NCBI GenBank assembly: GCA_037447655.1
Contig: JBBHKE010003261.1
Span: forward strand, 64,001 to 112,059
Length of the DNA: 48,059 nucleotides
Source: Zygnema cylindricum
Lineage: Eukaryota; Streptophyta; Zygnematophyceae; Zygnematales; Zygnemataceae
Direction of reading: 5' to 3'
Shown here: one piece after another, positions 21,301 through 31,047 of the stretch
Position numbering within the stretch: the first letter of the stretch is position 1
Layout: every line of letters starts with the position of its first letter
Made by a program: the position numbers and the translations under genes
Notes under the pieces: model-generated
Seen by the model: only the letters and a program-made list of their open reading frames with translations
Databases searched by the model: none
What the model was told of the DNA's origin: nothing

Positions 21301-21711
21301 AACCCTTATCATCTAATACTGATGTAGAGATAAGATTTTTGTTCAGCTCCGGTATAAACAATACATCCGAGAATGTTAATATGGATGTCTTTCCTTCTAC
21401 TAACACTTTTAGATCTACCGATCCTACAAGAGTAGTGGTGACTATCCTCCCATCCCCGTACTCTATCTCTACGGTGGGAATCTTTCTTATCTTAGTGAAC
21501 AAGTGTCTATCCTTACACATGTGCATGGAGGCACCTGAATCTACAATCCAGCCTGCTTCACCTTTCAATCCACCGTAAGCACATTTCTGCCTTCGTGGAA
21601 TTTCGACCTCAATTTTCGCCTCCAACTCCTCATCCAAAAGGAGCTCATCGTCCTCGTCCTCGGATTCAGCCTCAAGTACCTGTGTGACAAGGGCCTTTTT
21701 CTTTCCTCTCG
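18341..21711 (-). pseudogene. pol: Element 1 pol: protease, integrase, reverse transcriptase, RNase H
   Basis: Copia-type Pol, normally made as part of a Gag-Pol polyprotein. Counting from the Met at 21637: the aspartic protease motif DSG is at residues 33-35; the integrase zinc site has H165, H170, C199 and C202; the integrase acidic residues are D230 and D293, and position 329, exactly 35 residues further, is Lys where Glu is expected (codon 20651-20653). Reverse transcriptase has D683 and YVDD at 768-771. RNase H has D948, E988 and D1024. A TAG interrupts the frame after residue 1052 (18479); the ancestral end is at 18341, about 45 codons further. The frame is joined to gag by a one-base deletion near 21711, judged by comparison with 34420. 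Nearly intact, but the integrase change should block integration by its own product. Confidence 0.93.
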
Positions 21712-22698
21712 GGTACCACCGGTCTGCCCCTCCTTTAACCGAAGCTCGGTTAGCTTAGTGCACTCTGCCATATAGTGCTCCGGTTTCTTACAAAAATGAC
21801 ATAGTCCTTTGGGAGCCCTTGGTTCGAACTCATCGGCCTGTTTTTTCTGCTCTCTACCCCCATAGTTTCCGACCGGTTTTCGGGAATCCCTGTTCCTCCA
21901 ATCAGTCGCTGTTGCCAAGGCTTGGCCACTCTTTCCTCCCCTTCGGATCTCAATTGTATTCTCTTGAACGAGAATCATTCCTACCACTGAGTTCCATATC
22001 CACCTTGAGTCAGGCAAGTCTTGCACACGGTAAACTATGTTCACGAACTCATCAGGTAACTTCATCAGTAAACAGTTAACCTTTTCTTTTTCACTAAAAT
22101 CTTTTCCCGCACTCTGTAGCTCCATGAAGAGTGTAGCAAGCTCATTGCAAAAATCCAACATATTTCCCCCTTTGAATACATACTCCTTAACTTTCTGATC
22201 AGCCAACTGTTGTTGCTGAATCGTACCACTTCGGTACATCTCTATAAGAGCCATCCAAAGATCGGATGCCCTTTCTACCTGCAAATGAGGACATGCAAGT
22301 CCTTGAGTGAGATGGCGTAGGATGAAGTGCTTTGCCGCCATATTGTTGAAGTCCCAGGTTTCAGTATCATTCTCCTCGTTCCTCGGAATAGGTGACATGA
22401 ATGCTAAACCAGTTGCTATTGGTGTGGTCGCCTCCTTCTCCTTTCCTTTGTCCACCACCTCTCCTTCCTTTGTTTCCTCCGTTGAAGGTGAATCCTCTTT
22501 CCTGGTGAATCTGCTTCCTCCAAACCCTGGAGGAATTCCAAGACTTGATGGACGTCCCAATCGTCCACTCACTATCCCCCAAAACCTTTTTTCGCATAGA
22601 GCTCCTATCATCATACTTTCCCAGTATATGAAGCCAGTTCCATTAAAGATTGGTACCCTAGAGGGTGGGCCCATAACCTGTAACTCTGAGACCTCCAT
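21712..22698 (-). pseudogene. gag: Element 1 gag with zinc knuckle, frameshifted into pol
   Basis: Capsid/nucleocapsid protein of the copia particle. The frame starts at an ATG inside the LTR (22698) and passes a second in-frame ATG in the primer-binding site (22674). The N-terminus (SRVPIFNGTGFIYWE) is typical of copia Gag. The central UBN2-type region includes WDFNNMAAKHFILRHL and LLMKLPDEF. The C-terminal zinc knuckle is CX2CX4HX4C (CHFCKKPEHYMAEC). After GQTGGT the frame runs into a +/-1 shift and an unrelated tail ending at 21565. The chimera at 34420 has one extra G here and stays in frame, so a single-base deletion is the likely cause. Confidence 0.9.
22664..22678 (-). promoter_or_regulatory. 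Primer-binding site of element 1 (anticodon-arm type)
   Basis: GGTTATGGGCCCACC directly follows the 5' LTR. It is the complement of the anticodon arm of plant initiator tRNA-Met, as I know that tRNA, rather than of a tRNA 3' end. Priming would need a cleaved 5' tRNA half, as established for Drosophila copia. The ATG inside it (22674) is in frame with Gag. Confidence 0.8.
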
Positions 22699-23728
22699 AA
22701 GTCCTCAGAGTGGACAGCTTCCAAGAAGCCTCTAGGATAATCCTGACCCCTTTGTGTTTAAGCAAAAATAATTGCCACCCTGGCAGACAAAAACGCTGAC
22801 CAACTTCACCCCTGTGAAGACAAGACTCCCCTGAGTCGATATCAAAAAGAATCTCTGAATTTGCTCCCCTGAGCAGTAAGTTATGGAGGGTCAAAGTTGA
22901 CCTTTTGTACAGAAGCTCTCTGGGAGAGAGGGTCCTATCTTCTAATTTTTCTAAGTCCTATCTCTCTCACAAACTCTATCTACTGATGTACGGAACCAAT
23001 CAGAATTGAGTTCCGTACGCAAAAGTACAGCTGCCGGTGTACTTTATGTACGGACATTGTACGACATGGCCAAAATGTCGACACATGTCAAATCCGGATT
23101 CGGTGCCATAATCTCCGGAGATTCCACAATCCAACGGAATTTCGCCACGCGTCATCCGATGTGGCGATGGCCACAAACCGCCGAAATCTTCCTCCGCGAT
23201 CTCGGCGCTAATCTCGGCCGTCCGATTAAATTCGGATTTAATCGTAGCCGTAATAAATACATGCGCGGTATTTGTTTCATTTACGAAACAAATGCGCGGT
23301 ACTGATTTATGTCCGTACCGTAAGTCGTACATTATATATTACTGGATCTATGTATCCCGTAATTCATTGCAGTTAAATGGTTTATCGCACGCATAACCAT
23401 TTAAATAAATATCAAACTATATGCTATGTAACACTACCGCTAGACTTAACGGCTAAGGCTACCGGCTATTTCCTTTCTGCCGGCCGGTAGGTATATGGAT
23501 CAAATCCTGCCGCCGGCACATACCTTTTAATTTAAATAAACAAACCCTAACATAAAATTCCCGTAAACCTCAGGATAGCCAAGGTAGCCATGGCTCTAGC
23601 TTCCTCTCCAATTTCTCAGTGACTGCGACAAGTTTGAGAGTTGGAGAGAGAAGTTAGAGATAGACTGCCTCGACTTCTATATTTCTTTTCAGACCTAGAA
23701 AATACTAATAAAACCATTAGTTTCTACA
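22679..23728 (-). repeat. Element 1 5' LTR
   Basis: 1,050 bases, nearly identical to 17278-18327. Its 3' end on the minus strand (22711-22683) forms a hairpin with 8-base arms CTCAGAGT/ACTCTGAG and the first gag ATG (22698) in the loop. Confidence 0.93.
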
Positions 23729-23794
23729 CTTACTCTATTTATTTTTCCAATACAGACCTAGAAAATACATAAATTTCAACACTCCCCTTATTTT

Positions 23795-25777
23795 CTAGTC
23801 TACTTTCTTTTCAACTCCCACTAAAAATATATATACAATATTTTTTTTTCTTCTTTTCTTTTTCCTCTTTCTTTTCTCCTCATAAAACTTTAAGTGAATG
23901 CTCTCGTATTTTAAAAGGTCTATTAGATGAGCTGAAATAAACATTCTATCTTGCTGATCACATATTTTATTAAGCATACAATTTTCCATAAATCCAAGCA
24001 AAGATTTTATCCCACTCATCTCTTTTCCATCCACACAGAATCCGATTTCCCTCTTGCAATTCAAAAAACCAGCCCCATCCCCAATCTGCGACACACACCC
24101 AGATGGTAACCCTTTTACATGCACACCACCATAAATGCAATCACTCCCATTAGTGATGTCAAAACCATTACCCCCCAAATTTATCGTTATATCAAGAGTC
24201 CCCACTAAGTTCCTCATAAAATCTACATCTTCCGAGCTCATATTTTTATCCATGATACTCACCCCATTTTCTGAACTTTCCTCACTCTCTCCCATGGAAT
24301 TCTTTCCACTATCACTTTCTATAATGATTCCCAAAGAGTATTTCTCCTCCCCTAAACTTTTCATTAAATATTTCTTTTCTCCCCTATCCTTTAAAACCCC
24401 CTCTAGTTTTACTTCTCCCCTTTCCTCCAAATCCGTTGAAGTCTCCCTTTCCAACCAGTTTTTTGTTTCCGAAATATTTATAGAATTATCCTCATTATTT
24501 TTATTTTTCCCTTTTATATTTATGTATCCTAGATCTGACTTTCTCATTTCTAAGTCATACTTTCTACACTCCTTGACATCCTCATCATTTCTAACTCCCT
24601 CAAGTACATCCCTTCCCTTTACTTCCCTTATACCTCCAAAAGCACATCGTTGCTTTCGTGTAATTTCTGTGTACTTCTCTCTCTTCTCCATTCTACCAAT
24701 GTGAAGAAGCTCCAATATTTCTTCATCCTCTTTCTCCTCTTCCCCTTCTTCCTCGTCTTTCACATTCCAACCTCTAAGTTCTTCCAAACAAGGACACTCC
24801 TCTATATAGTGACCCGGTTCTCTACAAAAGAAGCAAACACCCTTTTCCAAAGCTCCCCTTTTTTTTCCTCTCCCTCTCTTTCCACCAAAGTTCTGATAAG
24901 GTTTACCTTCGTCTTTCTTCCTCTCATCACGCTTCCGCTCGTCACCGCCGTTCCTCTCATCACGCTTCCGCCAATCACCACCAGCCGTAAATGCAGTTAC
25001 CCTCTCACTTCCCCTACGAAGCTCCAAAGTGCTTTCCTTCACAAGAATTATCCCCATGGTAAAGCTCCAAGTCCATGAGGAGCCATCCATTGCCTGCATA
25101 CGATTAATGATGTTTTCGTACTCATCTGGGAGTTTCATGAGTAGTGTATTGATCTTTCTCTCCTCAGATTTTACATACCCCGCACTAGCAAGCTCAACAT
25201 ATAACGCAGCAATATCATTGCAAAACTCTATCATGTTACCGCCTTTATAAACATAGGCCTCTATTTCCTGTTTTACTAACTGTTGCCTCTGAATAGTCTC
25301 ACTCTTATAAATCTGCCTTAGTGTTTCCCATATTTCCGAAGACTTGGTAAGACTTAAAAGAGTGATAGCTATGGACTTAGACACATATATAAATATAAGA
25401 TGTTTTGCTATAGTGTTTTTGTACTCCCAAATTTTACTATCATTTTCTTCAGTTTTACTTATAACCCCTCTAAGTGAAGATGTGGCGGAGAGCATAACTT
25501 CCCTCACCGTAAGTGTCCTTTTATCCTTCTCCCCTATTTCCCGATCCACAGAAAGGTTTTTCCCTTCACCTTTTGATTCATCTGAAGTCCGGTTGATATT
25601 CTGGGCAGCCTCAGATGATTCTCCATAGTAACCTCCTTCAAAGCCAGGTGGCGGACATCTCACTTGTCCCGAAACAATTCCTCATAAGTGCTTATCGAAA
25701 AGCAATCCCTCCATAAAAAACTCCCAATAAGTGAAGTCTGTTCCATCGAACATAGGCACCCTAGATGGTGGGCCCAT
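23795..25777 (-). pseudogene. Element 2 Gag plus residual in-frame mini-Pol
   Basis: From the primer-binding-site ATG at 25777 the frame runs to 23795 with one nonsense codon (TGA at codon 32, where element 1 has Trp). A 622-codon open frame remains from 25663. In that frame residues 1-276 are Gag, with a zinc knuckle CX2CX4HX4C at 277-290. A Glu/Lys-rich linker follows. Short stretches then align in order with element 1 Pol: 336-344 (before protease), 359-377 (integrase C-terminus), 434-486 (end of reverse transcriptase) and 487-575 (RNase H). Protease DSG, integrase HHCC and DDE, and the YVDD box are all missing. Roughly 1,050 Pol residues have become about 330 without breaking the frame. 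It may be a non-autonomous element supplying or parasitising Gag; selection on the fusion frame is inference. Confidence 0.8.
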
Positions 25778-25781
25778 AACC
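25767..25781 (-). promoter_or_regulatory. Primer-binding site of element 2
   Basis: The 15 bases GGTTATGGGCCCACC are identical to those of element 1 and directly adjoin the 5' LTR. The ATG at 25777 is in frame with an LTR ATG at 25801 and with Gag. Confidence 0.8.
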
Positions 25782-27020
25782 TGAAATTCTATGGGCTCCA
25801 TTGCCCACAGAATTCGCAGATCCAAAAGAAGCTAATCTAGATAGTGCCGACTCCAAGTTGATATAAACCCAAATAAATAATCCCTTGACAATAAGAACCC
25901 CAATATACCTTCACCCCTGTGAAGAGAAGACCTTCTGTGTGCTCAGTTCCACCACAAAATGCAAAGCTTCAATATGTGTTTTGGACAATATTCCCCACTT
26001 TGACTTTCCCACTGAATAAGTCCCACCCTGGCACGCAAAGACTCTTACCGACTACACCCTTGTGTAGCTTGGACTCCCCTGAGTCCGCAACAAAAAGAAT
26101 CACTGAATTTGCTCACCCGAGCATTAAGCTATGGCTGGTCAAAGATGACCTTTATAGTTACAAACTCTCTTAGAGAGAGAGGTACCTAAATATTACTAAG
26201 TCTCGGTCTGCCTACTCACGACTACCTACTACTAAACCCTAGTCCAATAGGAACAATTTATAGTACAAGAAGGTACAATGGGCGATGTACTTATTGTACG
26301 ACCATTGTACGACAAGGTCTACAAGGTGACACATGTCAAATCGGAAGCCATGGTTCCTCCTCCCATCTTCTCCGGTATCAAATAATGTGGCGCCATGTGG
26401 CACCGCGTGACACTATCTCCGTATGCCGCCAAAAAGCTCACTTCGCGTGGCGGCTATAATGCCGGCCGTCCGATCAAAACATATTTTACACGGTTCACAT
26501 TCGCGTACATGCAGAAATTGCTCCTTTTGGTTAGTCTGCTGTTAATTAGCTGTTGCGGTAATGTTTATGTATTTATGAAACCCGTCACGTGTATCGTTTC
26601 GATAACGCCTTATTGGTTAAGGCTTACCTCTTCAAATATAACCACAGACCATGGTTCAAATCTGGTCTAGAGCAGTTTTTGGTTATTTGTTAGTTTGTTA
26701 GAACTCTCTTCTTGTACACTTATAAATACCTATTGTACCCTACACATACCACCGTTTACTCTAAGCTATAGGCTAAAGCTAACGTCTATTATAGGATGTA
26801 GGTACCAGGATCAAATCCTGGAACCGTCACAACCATTTTGGTGCAAACTACGAATTAGCCTATCCTCTTTAGACAGCCATGGCTCTAGCTCTCTCTCTGG
26901 TCTTCAGTGACTGCAACAAGTATGGGGACCGGAGAGAGTTGAGCGAGAAGCAGGTTGCCTTTGCTGACTTACTCTATTTATTTTTCCAATACAGACCTAG
27001 AAAATACATAAATTTCAACA
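25782..27020 (-). repeat. Element 2 5' LTR
   Basis: 1,239 bases, TGAAATTCTATGGG to TTTCAACA, followed by TSD TAAGA. The GTAC cores at 26263-26310 have steps 10, 14, 9, 11, and on the minus strand a TATAAAT follows the array. The terminal hairpin (25786-25813) has 11-base arms and loop TCCATT (AATGGA in sense) holding the ATG at 25801. Confidence 0.92.
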
Positions 27021-27025
27021 TAAGA

Positions 27026-28204
27026 GTGTAGCAAAAAGAATTTTTTTTTAATATAAAAGTACAGTAGTACAGGGATGGTAGTAGTAAAGTAGGTTGTGGG
27101 CATAGAATATTGTGTCATAGTATACTCAATATGTACGTTTTTTTGTATCTTAAAACCTTATTGAAACAACCTACCCGAATTGTCCCCTTTTCGAATTTTA
27201 TACTAAGTTATAGACTAGGCTTTTAAAATAGAGGAGTATTGTAGAGAGTCTTACTAAGTATCTACATGATTCTAACCTTTTTAGAATCCTCTTAAGGTTA
27301 TCTAGGAAAATTCATACCACATGCAATGCCTCAAAAAGGTTTTAGGAACATTTGGCGCAGGCAAGGTTATCGGCACAGAGCTGGCGTTGAGCCCGCGCCA
27401 AGCTCCACCTGCTCCAAGCTCCACCGGCCCGAGTCGGCTTCGAGCTCCACAAGTCTCGAGCCGGCTCCAAACTCCTCAGACACCGAGCTAGTTCCGAGCT
27501 CTTTCAATGCCGAGCCCGCGTCGGCGCCTCTCTGGCGCCCTTTTGGCGTTACCCTCGTTTCCACTAGATTTGTTGTCTCCCCGACAACTCTCGCCTCAGG
27601 GTTGTTTTGCTCGTGGGCGGCTTTCTCCAAGGCGACGTCTTAATTTTTGCAATGAAGGAGAGGGAGAGAAAAAGACGAGCATGGCGACCATATGTAAAGG
27701 TTGTACAAAGTTCCGCGAAGGTTTGGAATATATCGTAACAAAATTATTACTACTGACACCCAAATTTTTATTATGTGCAACGCCCGTACAAAGTGGAATT
27801 TGATATGGCAATATGGCATATTTGACGGGTGTCCGCAATTTAAATTCATATTGTGAATTGGGCTCCTTTGTAGCATCCGACCTCCACTATCGTCAAACAA
27901 GTGTCGAGCCAAAGTCAAAGTGCGACGGACAAAAATGTCGACAAGTAACATAAGGAGTTTTTGAGAAGACGAGTGGGGGAAGGCAAAATTGCTTGTAACA
28001 ACAAGCTAAGCTCTTGTATTTGGCCTCGGCCAAAAGCAAAGTCGAACAGGTGATTCACCCGAAAGAAGCACTTCAATAAACATTTTTAAATCCACATCAA
28101 CTACGTTATTAACAACAAGTTATTCACGCTTCAGTGACTTTCGGTGACTAAGGGAGGATATAGGGGCATTTGGTCTTGGGCTTCATCGGGTAAAGATGAG
28201 TGAG
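27026..28204. other. Spacer between the two copia nests, with a GC-rich GAGCTCC-word tract
   Basis: About 1.2 kb. Bases 27385-27530 are GC-rich and made of degenerate repeats of a GAGCTCCA-like word (CAAGCTCCACC, CGAGCTCCAC, CCGAGCTCTT). This gives fortuitous open frames on both strands (27326-27643, 27630-27367) with periodic, low-complexity translations. The rest is AT-rich. I see no gene and no element termini. Confidence 0.4.
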
Positions 28205-28209
28205 AAGGC

Positions 28210-29207
28210 TATTGAAACAAATAGCTTTTGGTTATTTTCTAGGTCTTAATATATGAGCGGAAAAAGAAACATGCAGACAGCTTGTCTTCATCTCTTCTCT
28301 CTTACCCCCATACTTGTAGTAGTCACTAAAGGAGTGAGAGAGTGATGGAGCCATGGCTCCCTCAGCTCTATAGCCATGGTTGGAGAGTGACCTTAAGTCA
28401 CTCTCTACAAAACGGTTAAGTCCAACAGGACTCGAACCCCCGACCGGTAGAGCGTGGCATAGCCGTCCGCTCAAACCAGTCTGTCGTAGATGTTCGATAG
28501 AGTATATAGGGTGTGATTGATATTTAAAGTATGTTACGTCCCGTAATGCGATTAACGAAAATGTAAATGTAACATCATAGATCAGGTTAAGTTCAGTGCG
28601 GACTGGATCCCGCACGAAACAAATGAATCTGACATTTATTTCGACGTACGATATTTAATGTCGATTCTTATCCAACGGCTTACGTCCTCGCCGAGATCCC
28701 GGAAAGGTCACTTTGGCGTTTTGTGAAGTGGCATGACTTGGAGCCACGTGGAGAGATGATATTTGGTCATGAGAATTCCGAGGAACGTACGGACGAGTGA
28801 AAAGTGGACACGCATCTGCTTAATAGCCTTGTTGTACATAGGCCGTACAAAAGGTACACCGGCAGTAGTACTTTTTGGTACGGTACAGTAATCTGATTGG
28901 TCCGTACTTCAATAGAAAGAAGTTATTAGAGGGAATCAGGACTTAGAAAATTTTGGTTGGTAGTTACCTCTCCCTTTGAAAGTTTGAACAAATTGGCATT
29001 TTTACTGCCTCATAACTTATCGGCTGGTTGGCCGTTTTTAGTGATTTTTTTTGCTACAGAGTCAGAGGAGTCCAGGCTCAACAAGGGTTCATTGAAACCG
29101 TCAGTTTGCCTTTTTGGAGAGCATAGGTTGTGGCTTGAAGTGGGTTAGATAAATACTATCTAGAGGCTTCCTGTATTCTGTGGTCCAATGGAGGACACAA
29201 AATTGCA
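28210..29207 (+). repeat. Element 4 5' LTR
   Basis: About 998 bases. The first dinucleotide is TA instead of TG (a mutation, compare 36730). It has GTAC cores at 28834-28886, a tRNA-like B-box in antisense (28428-28438), and the end hairpin with ATG at 29188. Confidence 0.88.
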
Positions 29208-29222
29208 AGTTATGGGCCCAAC
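29208..29222 (+). promoter_or_regulatory. Primer-binding site of element 4
   Basis: AGTTATGGGCCCAAC follows the LTR. Twelve bases (GTTATGGGCCCA, 29209-29220) complement the initiator tRNA-Met anticodon arm; the first base and the end are mismatched. The ATG at 29212 is in frame with the LTR ATG at 29188. Confidence 0.72.
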
Positions 29223-29984
29223 CTCTAGGGTGCCCACCTTCAATGGATCTGGTTTCATCTATTGTGAAACCATGATGATGAAGCTTTGTGCGGAAAACGA
29301 TACTGGGGTATTGTCATTGGACAAGTGAAACGTCCACCTTTGGGAATTCCGCCGGGATTTGGAGGAGTAAGGTTTTCTGAAGCAACGACTGCTTCCGCGG
29401 AGGAGGCACATGATCAGGACAACACTGTGTCTGAAAAGGGGAAAAGGAAGGAGACACCCCTCACCCTTATTGCCATGGCACCGGGATCGGCGGCCGTGAA
29501 GACCGTGGAGAACGATACTCAAATGTGGGTAGACGTAAACATGGCTGCCAAGAACTTCATTCTAAGACACCTCACTCAAGGTATGGCCACCATTCACCTT
29601 CACATTTACAAGGCCGAGGAGCTGTGGGAGAGTTTGGTGGAGATCTATAGAGCTGGAACTATTCAGGAGCTCTAGTTGGCTGAGCAAAAGCTAGGAAGTT
29701 ACACTTACAACGGAGGAAAGATGTTAGATTATTGTAATGATCTTTCTTGTTTGTATATGGAGATCAAAAGTGCCGGATGGACAGGTACAATGAAAGTGAA
29801 AGTTAACACTCTCATCAATTAGTTACCAGACGAGTACGAGAACATAGTGTACCGAGTACTAGAAATGATTGATAGTTCATGGAGATGGAATACAGTGGTC
29901 CGGATGATACTTGTGCAAGAAAATACCATGGAAATTAGCAGAGGAGGGAAGAGTGTTCAAGCTCTAGCACCAGGAGGTGATTGA
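29212..29984 (+). pseudogene. gag: Element 4 gag fragment, broken
   Basis: Starts MGPTSRVPTFNGSGFIYCE. A one-base deletion near 29283 shifts the frame, which continues as GKRYWGIVIGQVKRPPLGIP. Nonsense codons follow at 29673 and near 29820. Recognisable Gag segments include WVDVNMAAKNFILRHLTQ and the MILVQENTMEI region. The sequence stops at 29984, where the chimeric element begins, before the zinc knuckle. Confidence 0.85.
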
Positions 29985-31034
29985 TGCAACTCTGAGACCT
30001 CCATAAGTCCTCAGAGTAGACAGCTTCCAAGAAGCCTCTAGGATAATCCTGACCCCTTTGTGTTTCAGCAAAAATAACTGCCACCGTGGCAGACAAAAAC
30101 CTTAAACACTTGCACCCCTGTGAAGGCAAGACTCCCTTGAGTCGATAGCAAAAAGAATCTCTGAATTTGCTCCCCTGAGCAGTAAGTTAGGAAGGGTCAA
30201 AGTTGACCTTTTATACAGAAGCTCTCTGGGAGAGAGGGTCCTATCTTCTAAATTTTTCTAAGTCGTATCTCTCTCACAGACTCTATCTACTGATGTACGG
30301 AACCAATCAGAATTGAGTTCCCTATGCAAAAGTACAACTGCCGGTGTACTTTAGGTACGGACATTGTACGACATGACCTAAATGTCGACACATGTCATAT
30401 CCGGATTCGGTGCCATAATCTCCGGAGATTCCACGATCCAACGTAATTTCGCCATGCGTCATCCGATGTGGCGATGGCCACAAACCGCCGAAATTTTCCT
30501 CCGCGATCTCGGCGCTAATTACGGCCGTCCGATTAGAATGTAATTTAATCGTAGCTGTAATAAATACATGCGCGGTATTTGTTTCACTTACGAAACAAAT
30601 GCGTGGTATTGATTCTTAATCCGTACCGTAATCCGTACTTTATATATTACCGGATCTATGTATCACGTAATCAATTATAGTTAAATGAATTATTGTACGT
30701 ATACATATTTAAATAATTATCAACCTATATACTACGTAACATTAATCCTAGACTTAACGGCTAAGGCTACCGGCTATTTCCTGTCTGCCGGCCGGTAGGT
30801 ACAAGAATCAATTCCTGTCGCCGACACATACATTTTAATTAAATAAACCTTAACTAATATAAATTTCCCGTAAACCTCAGGATAGCCTAGGTAGCCATGG
30901 CTCTAGCTTCCTCTCCAATTTCTCAGTGACTGCAACAAGTTTGAGAGTTGGAGAGAGAAGTTAGAGATAGACTGCCTCGGCTTCTTTATTTCTTTTCAGA
31001 CCTAGAAAATACTTTAAAACCATTAGTTTCTACA
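29985..31034 (-). repeat. 3' LTR of the chimera, element 1 family
   Basis: Starts TGCAACTCTGAG and ends TTTCTACA. It aligns end to end with 17278-18327 but has more differences, including one lost GTAC core near 30322. Confidence 0.9.
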
Positions 31035-31047
31035 CTCCCCTTATTTT

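Larger units (their letters stand above)
17278..23728 (-). mobile_element. Full-length Ty1/copia retrotransposon (element 1)
   Basis: A 6,451-base element with TSD CTTAC at 17273-17277 and 23729-23733. Both LTRs (17278-18327 and 22679-23728) are exactly 1,050 bases with only about seven differences by eye, so the insertion is recent. The order on the minus strand is 5' LTR, primer-binding site, gag, protease, integrase, reverse transcriptase, RNase H, polypurine tract (at 18328-18340), 3' LTR. Integrase before reverse transcriptase identifies Ty1/copia (Pseudoviridae-type). It landed in the 3' LTR of element 2. The coding region has one frameshift and one late nonsense codon. Confidence 0.95.
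16088..27020 (-). mobile_element. Shortened Ty1/copia element (element 2), interrupted by element 1
   Basis: The TSD TAAGA is at 16083-16087 and 27021-27025. The 5' LTR is 25782-27020 (1,239 bases). The 3' LTR is split into 16088-17277 and 23734-23781 (1,238 bases once the insert and its TSD copy are removed). The internal part is only 2,000 bases (23782-25781), compared with about 4,350 in element 1. The element keeps the primer-binding site, the polypurine tract (antisense of CTCCCCTTATTTTC at 23782) and one long Gag-containing frame. It resembles the non-autonomous Gag-only LTR elements called TR-GAG, but retains scraps of Pol. Confidence 0.9.

Noticed and set aside
27326-27643. A Pro/Ser/Ala-rich frame of 105 codons and an antisense frame
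   Set aside because: Both come from a GC-rich degenerate repeat of a GAGCTCCA-like word. The translation is low-complexity and both strands are open for the same reason.
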